A DNA stretch of 9,125 nucleotides from Prolixibacteraceae bacterium (lineage in GTDB: Bacteria > Bacteroidota > Bacteroidia > Bacteroidales > Prolixibacteraceae), in assembly GCA_027858145.1 (NCBI GenBank), contig JAQIDF010000286.1:1-9125 (forward strand). Reading direction: 5' to 3'. Every line of letters begins with the position of its first letter. The first letter of the stretch is position 1. The position numbers and the translations under genes are program-made. The notes beneath the pieces are model-generated. The model did not search any database, was not told where the DNA came from, and saw only the letters and a program-made list of their open reading frames with translations. Below, piece after piece: positions 7,384-9,125 of this stretch.

Positions 7384-9125
7384 ATGAAAAGCAAATTTCA
7401 ACCGTTTTTTTCAAGCATTACAGCAATAATATTACTAGCCCCTTTGCTAACCTTCGCTCAGCTATCACCCGATGAAGCCGTATCTCAAATGCGAAGGGGT
7501 ATTAATCTGGGAAACACCCTTGAGCCCCCTCACGAAGGTGAATGGAACAATCCGGATGCCGAAGAATACTATTTCGATTTATACCGTGATGCCGGCTTTG
7601 ACGTGGTACGCATTCCTGTTCGCTGGGACGGATATACATCTGATGCATCACCATATACGGTACAACAATCGTGGCTAAATCGGGTTGAGCAGGTTGTTGA
7701 CTGGGCGCTTGATCGTGACCTGTATGTTGTGATAAATGCCCATCATGAAGGCTGGATAAAAGAAAACTATGAAGACAAAAACCTGCGAGACCGTTTCGAC
7801 AGCATCTGGAGCCAGATTTCGGTAAAAATGCAAGACAAATCGGAGAAATTACTTTTCGAGATTATCAATGAACCAAATGGTTTAACTAAAGCACAAAATA
7901 ACGAGCTGCACCAGCGGGTACTGAATATTATCCGCAAAACTAATCCAACACGTAATGTTATTATACAGGGGCACAACTGGGGTGGCTCATCGGAGCTAAT
8001 TGAAATGGCAATTCCCAACGATCCGTACCTTATTGGTTCATTCCACTCGTACGATCCCTACCTTTTTGGTCTTGAAGGCGAAGGCACATGGGGATCGGCC
8101 AACGATTACACAACACTGGAAGATAAATTTAAGAGCGTAAATAATTGGTCAGAAAAAAACAACATCCCCGTGTTTCTGGGAGAGTTTGGTTCGCTCAGGG
8201 AATGCCATTACAACTCACGGATGCGCCACTATCAGGCCTATGTTGAACTTTCGCTGAAATATGGTTTTTCACCCTGTGCATGGGACGATGGCGGTAATTT
8301 CAGAATAATGGAACGCCAGGATCGCGAATGGGGTGAAGTAAAAGATATTTTAATTTATGGAAGCCTGGAATCGCCCAACAACATACAGGCATTCGTTCAT
8401 CAGGATTCCATTATAAGATTAGCATGGAACAACCGTACTGAAAATTACGACTCAATAAAAATTGAACGCAAAACAACCGGCGGGAATTATCATAAATATA
8501 CAGTTCTTGAAAAAGGAACCACTTTTTTCAACGACATCAAACCCGAAATGGACAAAACATATTATTACCGGATCATATTAACACACAACGACGAAACAAA
8601 GAAACCTGTTTATGCACATCCAATCAAAGTTTATTTCCCCGAATGGGAAGTGCCCGAAAGAGAGCCATATCATGGTGAAGCGATGCCGATACCCGGCACC
8701 ATTGAAGCCGAAGACTACGACATTGGCGGTAATGGATATACTTACTACGACACGTCAAATGATAACAGGGGCGAAGTTTATCGCCCCGATGAAGAAGTGG
8801 ACATTTATGAACTAGGCGGGAACTACTATATTGGCGGTATAATAACCGGTGAATGGTACGAATATTCAGTAAATATTGAAAAATCAGGCACATACAATAT
8901 CGAATTTCTTACAACTTCACCAGCCGGCGGAGGCACCTTCAGTATATCGTTTGGAGAGAATATAAATGAGATAACCGTCCCTGTCACGCCTGACTGGTTT
9001 AGTCCAAAAGCAACATCGATTGAAATGCAACTGGAAGATGGTCAACACATCATGCGCCTTTCAATTGTAGATGCTACTGCAAGTTTTAATATCGATAAAA
9101 TGGTGTTCAGCACCACCAATTCATC
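7384..9125 (+). CDS. Secreted glycoside hydrolase family 5 (endoglucanase-like) with FnIII-like domain and CBM6 (3' end cut by window)
   Basis: The frame is open from ATG 7384 to the window edge: 580 codons and no stop. A signal peptide (residues 1-25, likely cut T-F-A|Q) sends it out of the cell. Residues about 28-325 are a GH5 TIM barrel with R-G-I-N-L-G-N-T-L-E (38-47). The usual GH5 active-site set is visible: Arg76 (V-R-I-P-V), His120/121, Asn162-Glu163-Pro (acid/base), His221 and Tyr223 (H-S-Y-D-P), Glu267 (nucleophile, G-E-F-G) and Trp300 (A-W-D-D-G). Residues about 332-418 look like an FnIII domain (I-R-L-A-W-N, then Y-Y-Y-R). Residues about 438-576 are a full CBM6 (I-E-A-E-D-Y at 440-445, G-E-W-Y-E-Y, ending I-D-K-M-V-F), which binds beta-glycan chains. 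Retaining cleavage of a beta-1,4-linked glycan (cellulose, beta-glucan, xyloglucan or mannan) is expected; I cannot fix the subfamily. A further module or a type IX secretion C-terminal domain may follow beyond the edge. Confidence 0.92.
   Translation, partial: MKSKFQPFFSSITAIILLAPLLTFAQLSPDEAVSQMRRGINLGNTLEPPHEGEWNNPDAEEYYFDLYRDAGFDVVRIPVRWDGYTSDASPYTVQQSWLNRVEQVVDWALDRDLYVVINAHHEGWIKENYEDKNLRDRFDSIWSQISVKMQDKSEKLLFEIINEPNGLTKAQNNELHQRVLNIIRKTNPTRNVIIQGHNWGGSSELIEMAIPNDPYLIGSFHSYDPYLFGLEGEGTWGSANDYTTLEDKFKSVNNWSEKNNIPVFLGEFGSLRECHYNSRMRHYQAYVELSLKYGFSPCAWDDGGNFRIMERQDREWGEVKDILIYGSLESPNNIQAFVHQDSIIRLAWNNRTENYDSIKIERKTTGGNYHKYTVLEKGTTFFNDIKPEMDKTYYYRIILTHNDETKKPVYAHPIKVYFPEWEVPEREPYHGEAMPIPGTIEAEDYDIGGNGYTYYDTSNDNRGEVYRPDEEVDIYELGGNYYIGGIITGEWYEYSVNIEKSGTYNIEFLTTSPAGGGTFSISFGENINEITVPVTPDWFSPKATSIEMQLEDGQHIMRLSIVDATASFNIDKMVFSTTNS

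Overview
The window reads as a piece of a Bacteroidota chromosome, probably a free-living or marine member of the Bacteroidales/Marinilabiliales type. That placement is an inference from the gene content (an nrfHA pair, a 922-residue protein of a kind I associate with Bacteroidota, and a GH5-FnIII-CBM6 glycanase), from the general lack of Shine-Dalgarno sequences, and from promoter-like TAnnTTTG boxes. All recognisable genes lie on the + strand and I see no RNA gene, transposon, CRISPR array or phage gene.

Layout: (1) 1-2070, the respiratory ammonification module: the 3' part of nrfH (tetraheme quinol dehydrogenase) and a complete nrfA (pentaheme nitrite reductase), 22 bases apart and surely co-transcribed. 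NrfH takes electrons from the menaquinol pool and hands them to NrfA in the periplasm, which reduces nitrite to ammonium. (2) 2132-3394, a U32-family 'peptidase' with the four-cysteine pattern of the TrhP (YegQ) tRNA-hydroxylation branch, with a possible promoter of its own. (3) 3486-7256, two genes of unknown function 33 bases apart: a predicted outer-membrane beta-barrel with a 48-residue aromatic/basic tail, started by TTG behind an unusually good Shine-Dalgarno, then a 922-residue inner-membrane-anchored periplasmic protein with a DUF3352-like N-terminal part and a beta-propeller-like C-terminal part. This stretch is more AT-rich than its flanks. (4) 7384 to the right edge, a secreted glycoside hydrolase of family 5 with an FnIII-like domain and a complete CBM6, open at the window end.

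The four blocks do not form one pathway. The nrf genes are textbook; the U32 gene is housekeeping-like; the glycanase stands alone, with no SusC/SusD genes in view. The part least explained by known biology is the barrel plus anchored propeller pair and the C8TC3 tract and TTG/Shine-Dalgarno arrangement in front of it. I do not see convincing evidence for a wholly new system.
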